Positions 39,335-46,856 of a stretch of 63,043 bases of DNA are shown here, piece after piece; position 1 is the stretch's first letter, and every line of letters begins with the position of its first letter. This stretch comes from Cellulomonas gelida. Lineage in GTDB: Bacteria > Actinomycetota > Actinomycetes > Actinomycetales > Cellulomonadaceae. The DNA lies in assembly GCF_006538725.1 (NCBI RefSeq), contig NZ_BJLQ01000023.1:1-63043 (forward strand), written 5' to 3'. The notes below the pieces were generated by a model. The model searched no databases. It was not told the DNA's origin and was given only the letters and a program-made list of their open reading frames with translations. Both the position numbers and the translations under genes were made by a program.

Positions 39335-40218
39335 GCGAGCAGGACCCCACGCACGGCCCGGCGTCGGACGCCTCGTCGGCGGACACCTCGCCGCCGGCGT
39401 TCCGGCTCGGCATGGTGCCGGGCGTGAACCCGGGCCGGTGGGTGCGCGTCTGGGAGGAGCGGATCCGGGACGTCGCGCTCGACCTCGTGCCGGTCGCCGC
39501 GGCCGACGCCGTGGACGCTCTGCGGGCGGGCGACGTCGCGGCGAGCCTCCTGCGCCTGCCCGTCGACCGCGCGGGCATCGACGCGATCCCGATGTACACC
39601 GAGGCGACGGTCGTCGTCGTGCCCAAGGACCACCTGTTCACCGCCGCCGAGGAGATCACGGCCGCGGACCTCGCCGACGAGACGCTCGTCGTGCCCGTCG
39701 ACGACGTGCTCGGCTGGGCGGACGCGCCCGGCGAGCGGTTCGCGGGTGCGGTCGCGACGACGAGCGACGCGGTCGACCTCGTCGCCGCGGGGCACGCGGT
39801 GCTCGTCGCGCCGCACTCGGTCGCGCGGCTGCACCTGCGCCGCGGCCTGACGACGCGTCCGGTCACCGACGCGCCGGGCTCCGCCGTGGGCCTCGCGTGG
39901 CTGACCGAGTCCTACGACGACCTCACCGAGGAGCTCATCGGCATCGTCCGGGGGCGCACCGCGACGTCCTCCCGCGGCCGGGGCGCGACGGCCGAGGCGC
40001 CGACGAAGGCGTCGGGCAAGGGCAGCGGCAAGGGCGGGGCAGGGAAGAGCGGGGCCGGGAAGGCCGGCGGCGCGAAGAGCGGCACCGGCAAGGGTGGTGC
40101 CGGCAAGGGTGGTGCCGGCAAGGCGACGAAGGGCGCTGCCGCCGGTGGGCGACGCGCCCCGAGCCCTCGCACGTCAGGCGGTCGCAAGCCCGGGACGAAC
40201 CGCGGCCGCAAGCGCTGA
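39331..40218 (+). CDS. LysR-type substrate-binding-domain protein lacking HTH, with Lys/Gly-rich tail
   Basis: 295 residues. The body (about 22-205) is the periplasmic-binding-like effector domain of LysR regulators (LVPVAAADAVDALRAGDVAASLLRLP; VVVVPKDHLF), but there is no helix-turn-helix before it. The tail (about 215-295) is made of KSGAGKAGGAKSGTGK-like basic repeats that could bind nucleic acid non-specifically. This type is usually annotated as a LysR substrate-binding protein and is commonly beside a DUF5997 gene, as here. Coupled to trmB by an ATGA overlap. Role unknown. Confidence 0.85.
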   Translation: MSEQDPTHGPASDASSADTSPPAFRLGMVPGVNPGRWVRVWEERIRDVALDLVPVAAADAVDALRAGDVAASLLRLPVDRAGIDAIPMYTEATVVVVPKDHLFTAAEEITAADLADETLVVPVDDVLGWADAPGERFAGAVATTSDAVDLVAAGHAVLVAPHSVARLHLRRGLTTRPVTDAPGSAVGLAWLTESYDDLTEELIGIVRGRTATSSRGRGATAEAPTKASGKGSGKGGAGKSGAGKAGGAKSGTGKGGAGKGGAGKATKGAAAGGRRAPSPRTSGGRKPGTNRGRKR

Positions 40219-40232
40219 CCGCACGCGACGCG

Positions 40233-40634
40233 TCAGGACTTCTCGCGGCGAGCCTGCTCGGCGCGGCGGTCGGCCTCGCGCGCCTCCAGCCGACGCTCCT
40301 CGCGGCGGACCTCCTCGAACGTCTGCCGCTCGCGCACGAGCCACTCGGGCGGCTCGGCGATCAGCGCGTTGATCTCGTCGGTCGTCAGCGCGTCCGTGAC
40401 CCCGGCACGCGCGAGCCCGGACGTCGAGACGCGCAGCCGCGCGGCGACGACGTTGCGCGGGTGGGGTCCGTTGCGACGCAGGTCGACGAGCCACTGCGGC
40501 GGGTCCTGCTGCAGCTCGGCGAGCTCGTCGCGCGTCACCGTGCCGGTGCGGAACTCCTCGGGCGTCGCCGGCAGGTACACGTCGAGCTTCGCCGCCGCCG
40601 TGGACGGCTTCATCTCCTGCGTCTTCTTGGCCAC
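40233..40634 (-). CDS. DUF5997-like protein
   Basis: 133 residues, all alpha/beta with a charged Glu/Arg-rich C-terminal helix. Starts MAKKTQEMKPSTAAAKLDVY. It matches the DUF5997 pattern (PxTPEEFRxGxVTRDELAELQxxPPxWL). The partner gene with a LysR-type binding domain is convergent and 14 bp away, a recurrent pairing in actinobacteria. No known activity. Confidence 0.8.
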   Translation of the reverse strand: MAKKTQEMKPSTAAAKLDVYLPATPEEFRTGTVTRDELAELQQDPPQWLVDLRRNGPHPRNVVAARLRVSTSGLARAGVTDALTTDEINALIAEPPEWLVRERQTFEEVRREERRLEAREADRRAEQARREKS

Positions 40635-40693
40635 GGCGACACCCTACGCGCGAACGGGGGGCGCCCCGCGCGCCGTGCGACGCCGACCACCCC

Positions 40694-41059
40694 TCAGGCG
40701 TCGCCCCCGTAGTGGGCGATCTTGCCGTCGAGGACGTCGATCGCGGCCCGGATGCGCACGGCCTGATCCTCGAGCTCGGCGCGACGACGGCGCAAGAACG
40801 CGACGCGGTCGTCCTGCCCTGCCTCCGAGCGCAGGAGCTCGGTGAACCGGCGCAGGTCTGCGATGCCGAGGCCCGCCTCGCGCAGGCACGTGACGATGCC
40901 GATCCAGGCGACGTCGTCCTCGTCGTACCGGCGCTGCCCGCCCGCCGAGCGCCCGACCGGCCCGACCAGCCTTTCCCGCTCGTAGTAGCGCAGCGTGTCC
41001 AGGCTCAGGCCGGTGCGCTGCGCGACCTCACCCGGTGCGTACCCCGTCATGGCCGTCAT
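40694..41059 (-). CDS. MerR family transcriptional regulator
   Basis: 121 residues. Winged helix-turn-helix at the N-terminus (YAPGEVAQRTGLSLDTLRYYERERLVGP; RYYE signature), dimerisation helix, short C-terminal effector part without the Cys ligands of metal sensors. Two possible ATGs (41059 or 41050). It is the second gene of the aldo/keto reductase operon (28-bp gap), whose promoter has a perfect MerR-type dyad; so it most likely autoregulates the unit in response to a small organic inducer or redox stress. Confidence 0.88.
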   Translation of the reverse strand: MTAMTGYAPGEVAQRTGLSLDTLRYYERERLVGPVGRSAGGQRRYDEDDVAWIGIVTCLREAGLGIADLRRFTELLRSEAGQDDRVAFLRRRRAELEDQAVRIRAAIDVLDGKIAHYGGDA

Positions 41060-41087
41060 GCTCCCACCGACCTCTGCCGCCCCCGCG

Positions 41088-42041
41088 TCAGGCCGGCTCG
41101 TCGAGGCGCGTCCGCGTCTCATCGGTCACGGCGACCTCGCGCGCCGCCATCGCCTCCGTGAGCTGGTCGACTGAGCTGACGCCCAGGATCGGGTGGATGC
41201 CCTGGTCCAGCAGCCACGCGAGCACGACCTGGTTGCGCGTCGCGCCGAGCTCGTCGGCCACCTGCGCGAGCACCTCGAGGCGGCGGTGGGTGCCCGGGTG
41301 GTCGTAGCCCGGCGACAGCGGGCGGTCGCTGCGCACGTACGCACCGGTCAGCAGGGGCGAGTACGCCCACAGGTCGAGGCCCTGCGAGCGCGCGTGGTCG
41401 AGCTGGTCGCGCTCGGCGTGCACGTGGCCGCCCTCGGGCAGCGTGACCCCCGGCCGCGGCACGACGTACGAGTAGCGCAGCTGCACGGCGGTCCACGGCT
41501 CCACGCCCTGCTCACGCGCGATCGCGCGCGCCTGCTCGACGCGCCACGCGGCGTGGTTGGACGCCCCGAGCCGTCCCGCCCGGCCGTCCGCGACGAGCTC
41601 GCCGAACGCCGCCACCGTCTCGTCCAGCGGCACCGACCGGTCCTCGGCGTGCGCCCACAGCAGGTCGACGGAGTCGAGCCCGAGCCGGTCGAGCGAGGCC
41701 GCGAACCCGCGCTCGATCGCCTCCGCGGACAGCCCCTCCGCAGACGAGGGCCACTCGTGCGGGACGAGCGGCTGGTGGCGCACCTTCGTCGCGAGCCGCA
41801 CGCGTTCGCGCATCCCCGGGCGTGCCGCGAACCAGCGTCCGAGCACGCGTTCGCTCTGCCCGCCGACGCCCGACGGGTCCTCCCAGAAGGCGTAGCAGTT
41901 CGCGGTGTCGATCCACCGGCCGCCCTGGTCGACGAACGCGTCCAGGAGGTCGAAGGAGAGCGCGTCGTCGGCGCGCGTGCCGAAGTACATGGCACCGAGC
42001 ACGGGCTCGGCGGTGCGGGTCGTCGTCAGGTCCTGGTCCAT
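41088..42041 (-). CDS. Aldo/keto reductase
   Basis: 317-residue NADPH-dependent (alpha/beta)8 oxidoreductase reducing aldehydes or ketones. Catalytic Asp45 and Tyr50 (IDTANCYAFW), Lys in LATKVRHQ, His in LLWAHAED; the nicotinamide-site SNHAAW and the C-terminal phosphate-binding LGATRNQVVLAWLL are as expected. First gene of an operon with a MerR regulator. ATG start 15 bp below the -10 element of the MerR-type promoter, so expression is inducible. Substrate unknown. Confidence 0.93.
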   Translation of the reverse strand: MDQDLTTTRTAEPVLGAMYFGTRADDALSFDLLDAFVDQGGRWIDTANCYAFWEDPSGVGGQSERVLGRWFAARPGMRERVRLATKVRHQPLVPHEWPSSAEGLSAEAIERGFAASLDRLGLDSVDLLWAHAEDRSVPLDETVAAFGELVADGRAGRLGASNHAAWRVEQARAIAREQGVEPWTAVQLRYSYVVPRPGVTLPEGGHVHAERDQLDHARSQGLDLWAYSPLLTGAYVRSDRPLSPGYDHPGTHRRLEVLAQVADELGATRNQVVLAWLLDQGIHPILGVSSVDQLTEAMAAREVAVTDETRTRLDEPA

Positions 42042-42048
42042 GACGACG

Positions 42049-42079
42049 AGCCTGCAACCTGGAGCGCACTCCAGGTCAA
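42049..42079 (-). promoter_or_regulatory. MerR-type promoter with perfect dyad
   Basis: On the minus strand TTGACC (42079-42074) and CAGGCT (42054-42049) are 19 bp apart, the long spacer that MerR proteins correct by DNA untwisting. Filling it is ACCTGGAG-N4-CTCCAGGT (42057-42076), a perfect dyad. Drives the aldo/keto reductase-merR operon. Confidence 0.88.
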
Positions 42080-42131
42080 GCCCCCGGTGCGTGCGCGTGC
42101 CGGCCCGACGGGACGCGGGCTCGTCGTCGGA

Positions 42132-42175
42132 CGACGAACGCCCCTGCGCCCGAGGTGGGCGAGGGGCGTTCGTCG
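42132..42175 (-). terminator. Terminator of the glycogen phosphorylase gene
   Basis: CGACGAACGCCCCT and its exact complement form a 14-bp stem, with a smaller GCGCCC/GGGCG stem inside; just beyond the glgP stop. Confidence 0.85.
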
Positions 42176-42182
42176 GTGTGGC

Positions 42183-44660
42183 TCAGGCCTCCGGCGCGAC
42201 CGGGTAGGTGTGCCAGATGCGGTCGATGTAGTCGCGCATCGACCGGTCGGACGAGAAGAACCCGCCGCGCGCGACGTTGAGCACCGCGCGCCGCGTCCAG
42301 TCCTCGGAGTCCGCGTAGGCCACGTCGACCCGGGCCTGCGCGTCGACGTACGCCTGGAAGTCGGCCAGCGCGAGGAAGCGGTCCTCGTTGAGCAGGTTCG
42401 AGACGATCGGCTCGAACGTCGCCCGGTCGCCGCCCGAGAACGCCCCCGAGGCGATGAGGTCGAGCGCGTTGCGCAGGTCCAGGTTCGTCTCGTAGTACGC
42501 CGACGGGTGGTAGCCGCGCTCGACGACCTCTGCGACCTGCGGCTCGGTCAAGCCGAACAGGAAGAAGTTCTCGTCGCCGACGAGCTCGCGGATCTCGACG
42601 TTCGCGCCGTCGTCCGTGCCGATCGTCAGGGCGCCGTTGAGCATGAACTTCATGTTGCCCGTGCCCGACGCCTCCTTGCCCGCGAGCGAGATCTGCTCGG
42701 ACAGGTCAGCCGCCGGGATCAGCGTCTCGGCGAGCGTGACGTTGTAGTTGGCCGGGAACGCGATGCGCAGGCGACCCTCGAGCGCGGGGTCGTCGTTGAT
42801 CGTGCGACCCACGGCGTTGATCAGGGCGATGATCTGCTTCGCCAGGACGTAGCCGGGCGCCGCCTTCGCACCGAACGCGAACGTGCGCGGCGTGACGTCG
42901 GCGACCGCGATCTTGCCGGTCGTGATCTTCTCGTACAGCGACACGATGTGCAGGAGCTTGAGCGTCTGGCGCTTGTACTCGTGCAGGCGCTTGACCATGA
43001 CGTCGAACAGCGTGTCCGGGTTCACGACGATCCCGTCGCGCTGCTCGAGCACGGAGGCGATCCGCAGCTTGTTCGCGTACTTGATCTCGCGGAACCGGCG
43101 GCGGAACTCGGCGTCGTCGGCCAGCGGCTCCAGGCCCTTGAGCTGGTCGAGGTCCGTGACCCAGCCGTCGCCGATCGCCTCGGTGATGAGCCCCGAGAGC
43201 CCCGGGTTCGACAGCTTGAGGAAGCGGCGCGGCGTGACGCCGTTGGTCACGTTGGTGAACTTCTCGGGCCAGTAGCCCGCGAAGTCGTCGAGCACCTTGT
43301 CGCGCAGCAGCTGGCTGTGCAGCGCCGCGACGCCGTTGACCTTGGTGCCCGCGACCGTCGCCAGGTAGGCCATGCGCACCGCGCGCACCGGGTACTCCGC
43401 GATGATCGACATGCGGCGCACGCGCAGCTCGTCGTGCGGGTAGGCGACCCGCAGCTCGGCGAGGAACTCGTCGTTGATGCGGTAGATGATCTCGAGGTGC
43501 CGCGGCAGCAGCCGGCCGAGCAGGTCGACCGGCCAGACCTCGAGCGCCTCGGGCAGCAGCGTGTGGCACGTGTACGCGAAGCACTGCTTCGTGACCGCCC
43601 ACGCCTCGTCCCAGTCCCAGCCCTTCTCGTCGACGAGCACGCGCATGAGCTCGGGGACGGCGATCACCGGGTGGGTGTCGTTGAGCTGGAAGACGATCCG
43701 GTCCGGCAGCTTGTGCAGGTCGAAGTCCTGCGGCAGCACCTGGTCGACGAAGTCCTTGATGGAGCACGCGACGAAGAAGTACTGCTGCTGCAGGCGCAGC
43801 TCCTTGCCCTGCGGCGTCGAGTCCTCGGGGTAGAGGACCTTGGAGATGTTCTCCGCGAACGTCTGCGCGCGCACGGCCTCGGCGTAGTCGCCCGAGTTGA
43901 AGATCTCCAGGTCGAACGCGCGCGTGGCGCGGGCGCTCCACAGGCGCAGCGTGTTGACGCGGCCCTCGTCGTAGCCCGGGACCATGTAGTTGTACGGGAC
44001 GCCGAGCACGGACCAGCCCGGGACCCAGCGGCGCTTCACGACGCCGTCGTCGTCCTGGTACTGCTCGACGTGCCCGCCGAAGTTGACCTTCACCGCGGCC
44101 TCCGGGTGCGGGAACTCCCACGGCGAGCCGAGGCGCAGCCAGTCGTCGGGCTTCTCGACCTGCCAGCCGTCGACGAACGTCTGCTTGAAGATCCCGTACT
44201 CGTAACGGATGCCGTACCCGATCGACGGCACGTTCATGGTCGCGAGCGAGTCGATGAAGCACGCCGCGAGACGGCCGAGGCCGCCGTTGCCGAGCCCGGG
44301 CTCGATCTCGGCCTGGCGCAGCTCCTCCAGGTCGATGCCGAGGCTCTCGAGGCCCTCGGACACGATGTCCTCGAGGCCGGACGCCAGCAGCGCGTTGTCG
44401 AGCTGGCGACCGAGCAGGAACTCCGCCGAGAGGTAGGCGACCGACTTGGCCTGCAGCTTGGCCTGACTGCGCAGCGTCGAGAGCCAGCGGGTCATGAGGT
44501 AGTGGCGCACGGTGCGCGCCATCGCCAGGTACTTGTCGTTCACCGACGCCCGGGTCAGGTCCACGCCCTGCCCGAAGTTGAGCTCGCGCAAGAACTCGCG
44601 CACGAAGCCGTCGACGGTGTGTTCGCGCGTCGCGATGGGGGGTGTCGTCTCTGCCGTCAC
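42183..44660 (-). CDS. glgP: Glycogen/maltodextrin phosphorylase
   Basis: 825-residue GT35 enzyme releasing glucose-1-phosphate from alpha-1,4-glucans. The pyridoxal-phosphate motif EASGTGNMKFMLNGALTIGT carries the Schiff-base Lys near 670; GNGGLGRLAACF near 124 and GRYEYG-like substrate segments are conserved. Length and motifs match the E. coli MalP/GlgP class rather than the short actinobacterial form. GTG start gives the usual N-terminus. CTTGC direct repeats lie about 50 bp upstream. A tRNA-Arg gene precedes it on the same strand. Confidence 0.95.
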   Translation of the reverse strand: MTAETTPPIATREHTVDGFVREFLRELNFGQGVDLTRASVNDKYLAMARTVRHYLMTRWLSTLRSQAKLQAKSVAYLSAEFLLGRQLDNALLASGLEDIVSEGLESLGIDLEELRQAEIEPGLGNGGLGRLAACFIDSLATMNVPSIGYGIRYEYGIFKQTFVDGWQVEKPDDWLRLGSPWEFPHPEAAVKVNFGGHVEQYQDDDGVVKRRWVPGWSVLGVPYNYMVPGYDEGRVNTLRLWSARATRAFDLEIFNSGDYAEAVRAQTFAENISKVLYPEDSTPQGKELRLQQQYFFVACSIKDFVDQVLPQDFDLHKLPDRIVFQLNDTHPVIAVPELMRVLVDEKGWDWDEAWAVTKQCFAYTCHTLLPEALEVWPVDLLGRLLPRHLEIIYRINDEFLAELRVAYPHDELRVRRMSIIAEYPVRAVRMAYLATVAGTKVNGVAALHSQLLRDKVLDDFAGYWPEKFTNVTNGVTPRRFLKLSNPGLSGLITEAIGDGWVTDLDQLKGLEPLADDAEFRRRFREIKYANKLRIASVLEQRDGIVVNPDTLFDVMVKRLHEYKRQTLKLLHIVSLYEKITTGKIAVADVTPRTFAFGAKAAPGYVLAKQIIALINAVGRTINDDPALEGRLRIAFPANYNVTLAETLIPAADLSEQISLAGKEASGTGNMKFMLNGALTIGTDDGANVEIRELVGDENFFLFGLTEPQVAEVVERGYHPSAYYETNLDLRNALDLIASGAFSGGDRATFEPIVSNLLNEDRFLALADFQAYVDAQARVDVAYADSEDWTRRAVLNVARGGFFSSDRSMRDYIDRIWHTYPVAPEA

Positions 44661-44705
44661 CAGTCCACCGTAGCCACGGAGTGTGTCCCGTGAGTGACGC
44701 AATCC

Positions 44706-44721
44706 CTTGCAATTCTTGCGA
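44706..44721. promoter_or_regulatory. Possible maltose-type operator upstream of glgP
   Basis: CTTGCAA (44706) and CTTGCGA (44715), direct repeats 9 bp apart, resemble the CTTGCAG repeats of streptomycete amylase promoters bound by MalR. Functional assignment is inference. Confidence 0.4.
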
Positions 44722-44822
44722 AACGCTTCGAGAAGTGGCTCACATTCACCCGTACGGGTGACCTTAGTCCCGGACGAACCGCCCGCTACGGCCTCCGCGA
44801 CAGCGTCCGGGCGCCGACGAAG

Positions 44823-44860
44823 AAGCGGCCCCCACCGGAGAACCGATGAGAGCCGCTTCA
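44823..44860 (-). terminator. Hairpin downstream of tRNA-Arg
   Basis: GAAGCGGC/GCCGCTTC arms 8 nt below the tRNA 3' end on the minus strand, with a 22-nt internal loop that itself can pair weakly. Confidence 0.6.
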
Positions 44861-44866
44861 CGATGC

Positions 44867-44938
44867 GCGCCCGAAGGGACTCGAACCCCCAACCTTCTGA
44901 TCCGTAGTCAGATGCTCTATCCATTGAGCTACGGGCGC
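44867..44938 (-). tRNA. tRNA-Arg (anticodon ACG)
   Basis: Reverse strand folds into a full cloverleaf: acceptor GCGCCCG/CGGGCGC, D-arm with TAGCTCAATGGATAGAGC, anticodon stem TCTGA/TCAGA with loop CTACGGA (anticodon ACG, reading CGU/CGC after deamination), and T-arm GGGGGTTCGAGTCCCT. CCA is not encoded. Confidence 0.96.
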
Positions 44939-45079
44939 ACGACCCTTGCGGGCCGGAAGAGACGATACAGGGCGCGGACCGCGACGCCCAAACCGGGACC
45001 GCGTGACGCTGGCCACCGCACCCGGCGCGAGCGCGGTATCCACTGGCCGACGCGGCGCCACGCGGGGGACGATGAGCGC

Positions 45080-45538
45080 ATGAGCACCCCGACGCTGGAC
45101 CGCCTGACCGCCGACCTCACCACCGCGATGAAGGCCCGCGACACCGCCCGCACCAGCGTGCTGCGCCAGCTGATCGGCGCCGTGCGCGCCGAGGAGAAGT
45201 CGGGCCCGACGGTGCGCGAGCTCGGCGAGGACGACGTGCTGGCCGTGCTGGCCCGCGAGGTGAAGAAGCGCCGCGAGAGCGCGCAGATCTACACCGACGC
45301 GCACGCTCCCGAGCGCGCCGCGAACGAGACCGCCGAGGCCGACGCGATCGAGACGTACCTGCCGGCACGGCTGTCGGACGACGAGCTGCAGGCGCTGGTC
45401 ACGGCCGTGGTCGCCGACCTGGGCGCGACGAGCATGAAGGACATGGGCGCGGTGATGAAGGAGGCCACGTCCCGCGCGGGCCTCGCCGCCGACGGCAAGA
45501 AGCTCTCCACCCTGGTCCGCACGGCCCTGACCCGCTAA
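45080..45538 (+). CDS. GatB/YqeY domain protein
   Basis: 152 residues with the YqeY fold related to the tail of the GatB amidotransferase subunit: long helical N-terminus (LTTAMKARDTARTSVLRQLIGAVRAEEK) and C-terminal domain with MKDMGAVMKEATSRAGLAADGK. Family function is unresolved; a role in tRNA-linked metabolism is suspected from its GatB relation. ATG start. It is transcribed away from tRNA-Arg and ends before a palindromic element. Confidence 0.93.
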   Translation: MSTPTLDRLTADLTTAMKARDTARTSVLRQLIGAVRAEEKSGPTVRELGEDDVLAVLAREVKKRRESAQIYTDAHAPERAANETAEADAIETYLPARLSDDELQALVTAVVADLGATSMKDMGAVMKEATSRAGLAADGKKLSTLVRTALTR

Positions 45539-45567
45539 CCCCGGCCCGCGCGTCGGCTCGGCGGCGC

Positions 45568-45614
45568 TTGTGGGTGGAGAAGCGATCGCTGGGCGGGCGT
45601 TTCTCCACCCACAA
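45568..45614. repeat. GGGTGGA/TCCACCC palindromic element, copy 3
   Basis: TTGTGGGTGGAGAA and its exact complement, 14-bp arms around 19 nt. Lies between convergent genes and may also be a bidirectional terminator. Confidence 0.7.
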
Positions 45615-45661
45615 CGGGTCCGACGGCCGGCCCGCGAGGGTCCGGCGTTGGTGGGAAGCGG

Positions 45662-46717
45662 TCAGGGGGTGAGGAGGGCGCGGGCGCGGGGGGCGACCTC
45701 GGTGCCGTAGAGGTCGATCGCGCGCAGCAGGTGCTCGTGCGGCAGGGGGCCGTGGGCGTACTTGAGGTCGAACCGCTGCACGCCCAGCGTGCGCACGGTG
45801 TCCGCGATGCGTCGCGCCACGGTGTCCGGCGAGCCGACGAAGAGCGCGCCCTCGTCGGCCTCGGCCTCGAAGTCGTCGCGGGTCATGGGCGGCCAGCCGC
45901 GCTCGGCGCCGATCCGGTCGCGGTTCGCCTTGAAGTGCGGGAACAGCAGGTCGCGCGCGTCCTCGTCGGACTCCGCGACGAACCCCGGCGAGTGCACGCC
46001 CACGGGCGGCACCACGGCGTCGGCGCCGTGCAGCTCGCGCACCGCGCGCCCGTACAGCTCGACGAACGGCGCGAACCGCGCGGGCGCACCGCCGATGATC
46101 GCGAGCATGAGCGGCAGCCCGTGCCGCGCGGTCCGCACCACCGACTCGGGCGTCCCGCCGACCCCGACCCAGACCGGCAGCGCACCACCGGCGGTCGTCG
46201 GCCAGGCCCGGCGCCCGTCGAGCGGTGCGCGCGTGCGGCCCGTCCACGTGACCGGACCCTCGGAGCGCAGGCGCACCAGGAGGTCGAGCTTCTCCTCGAA
46301 CAGCGCTTCGTAGTCGGCCAGGTCGTACCCGAACAGCGGGAACGACTCGACGAACGACCCGCGCCCCACCTGGATCTCCGCGCGCCCGCCCGAGATCCCG
46401 TCGAGCGTCGCGAACCGCTCGTAGACGCGCACGGGGTCGTCCGACGAGAGCACCGTCACGGCCGAGCCGAGCGTCACGCGCTGCGTGCGGGCGGCGATCG
46501 CGGCGAGCACCACATCGGGCGCCGAGACCGCGAAGTCGTCGCGGTGGTGCTCCCCCACCGAGAAGTGGTCGACGCCCGCGCGGTCGGCCGCCACCCCCTG
46601 CTCGACCACGTCGCGCAGCACCTGGTGCTGCGGCACCGGCCGGCCGTCGCTCGTCGTCGTGACGTCCCCGAACGTGTCGAGGCCGAACGTCACCTGCTGC
46701 GCCTGAGTCGCGTTCAC
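45662..46717 (-). CDS. LLM class (luciferase-like) flavin-dependent oxidoreductase
   Basis: 351 residues, TIM-barrel monooxygenase using FMNH2 or F420. It begins near TFGLDTFGDVTT and contains FSVGEHHRDDFAVSAP (about 67-82), the family signature, and GSAVTVLSSDDPVRVYE. Sulfonate or alkanal substrates are typical of the family; none can be assigned. Start uncertain: GTG at 46717 has a G-rich upstream stretch, whereas GTG at 46693 gives MTFGLDTFG as in many relatives. Confidence 0.9.
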   Translation of the reverse strand: MNATQAQQVTFGLDTFGDVTTTSDGRPVPQHQVLRDVVEQGVAADRAGVDHFSVGEHHRDDFAVSAPDVVLAAIAARTQRVTLGSAVTVLSSDDPVRVYERFATLDGISGGRAEIQVGRGSFVESFPLFGYDLADYEALFEEKLDLLVRLRSEGPVTWTGRTRAPLDGRRAWPTTAGGALPVWVGVGGTPESVVRTARHGLPLMLAIIGGAPARFAPFVELYGRAVRELHGADAVVPPVGVHSPGFVAESDEDARDLLFPHFKANRDRIGAERGWPPMTRDDFEAEADEGALFVGSPDTVARRIADTVRTLGVQRFDLKYAHGPLPHEHLLRAIDLYGTEVAPRARALLTP

Positions 46718-46770
46718 CCCCACCAGAACCACCCCCGGCCGCCGCCGATTCCGCACCGCCGGGCACGGGT

Positions 46771-46827
46771 GCGGGGACGGAGGCAGCGGCCACGCTCGAC
46801 GAGCGCGTCGACTGCCTCCGTCCCCGC
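46771..46827 (-). terminator. Terminator of the lamin-tail phosphatase gene
   Basis: 16-bp perfect arms (GCGGGGACGGAGGCAG and complement) with a 25-nt middle part, starting 30 nt beyond the stop codon. Confidence 0.82.
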
Positions 46828-46856
46828 CGGGCGCTGCCCGCGGTCCCCCGCGGGCC

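Noticed and set aside
41193..44693. A 1166-codon open frame across glgP and the aldo/keto reductase
   Set aside because: It runs antisense through two unmistakable genes and has no coherent protein features.
44867..44938. tRNA-Arg as an integration site for a genomic island
   Set aside because: No integrase gene and no repeat of the tRNA 3' end seen nearby; flanking genes look native.
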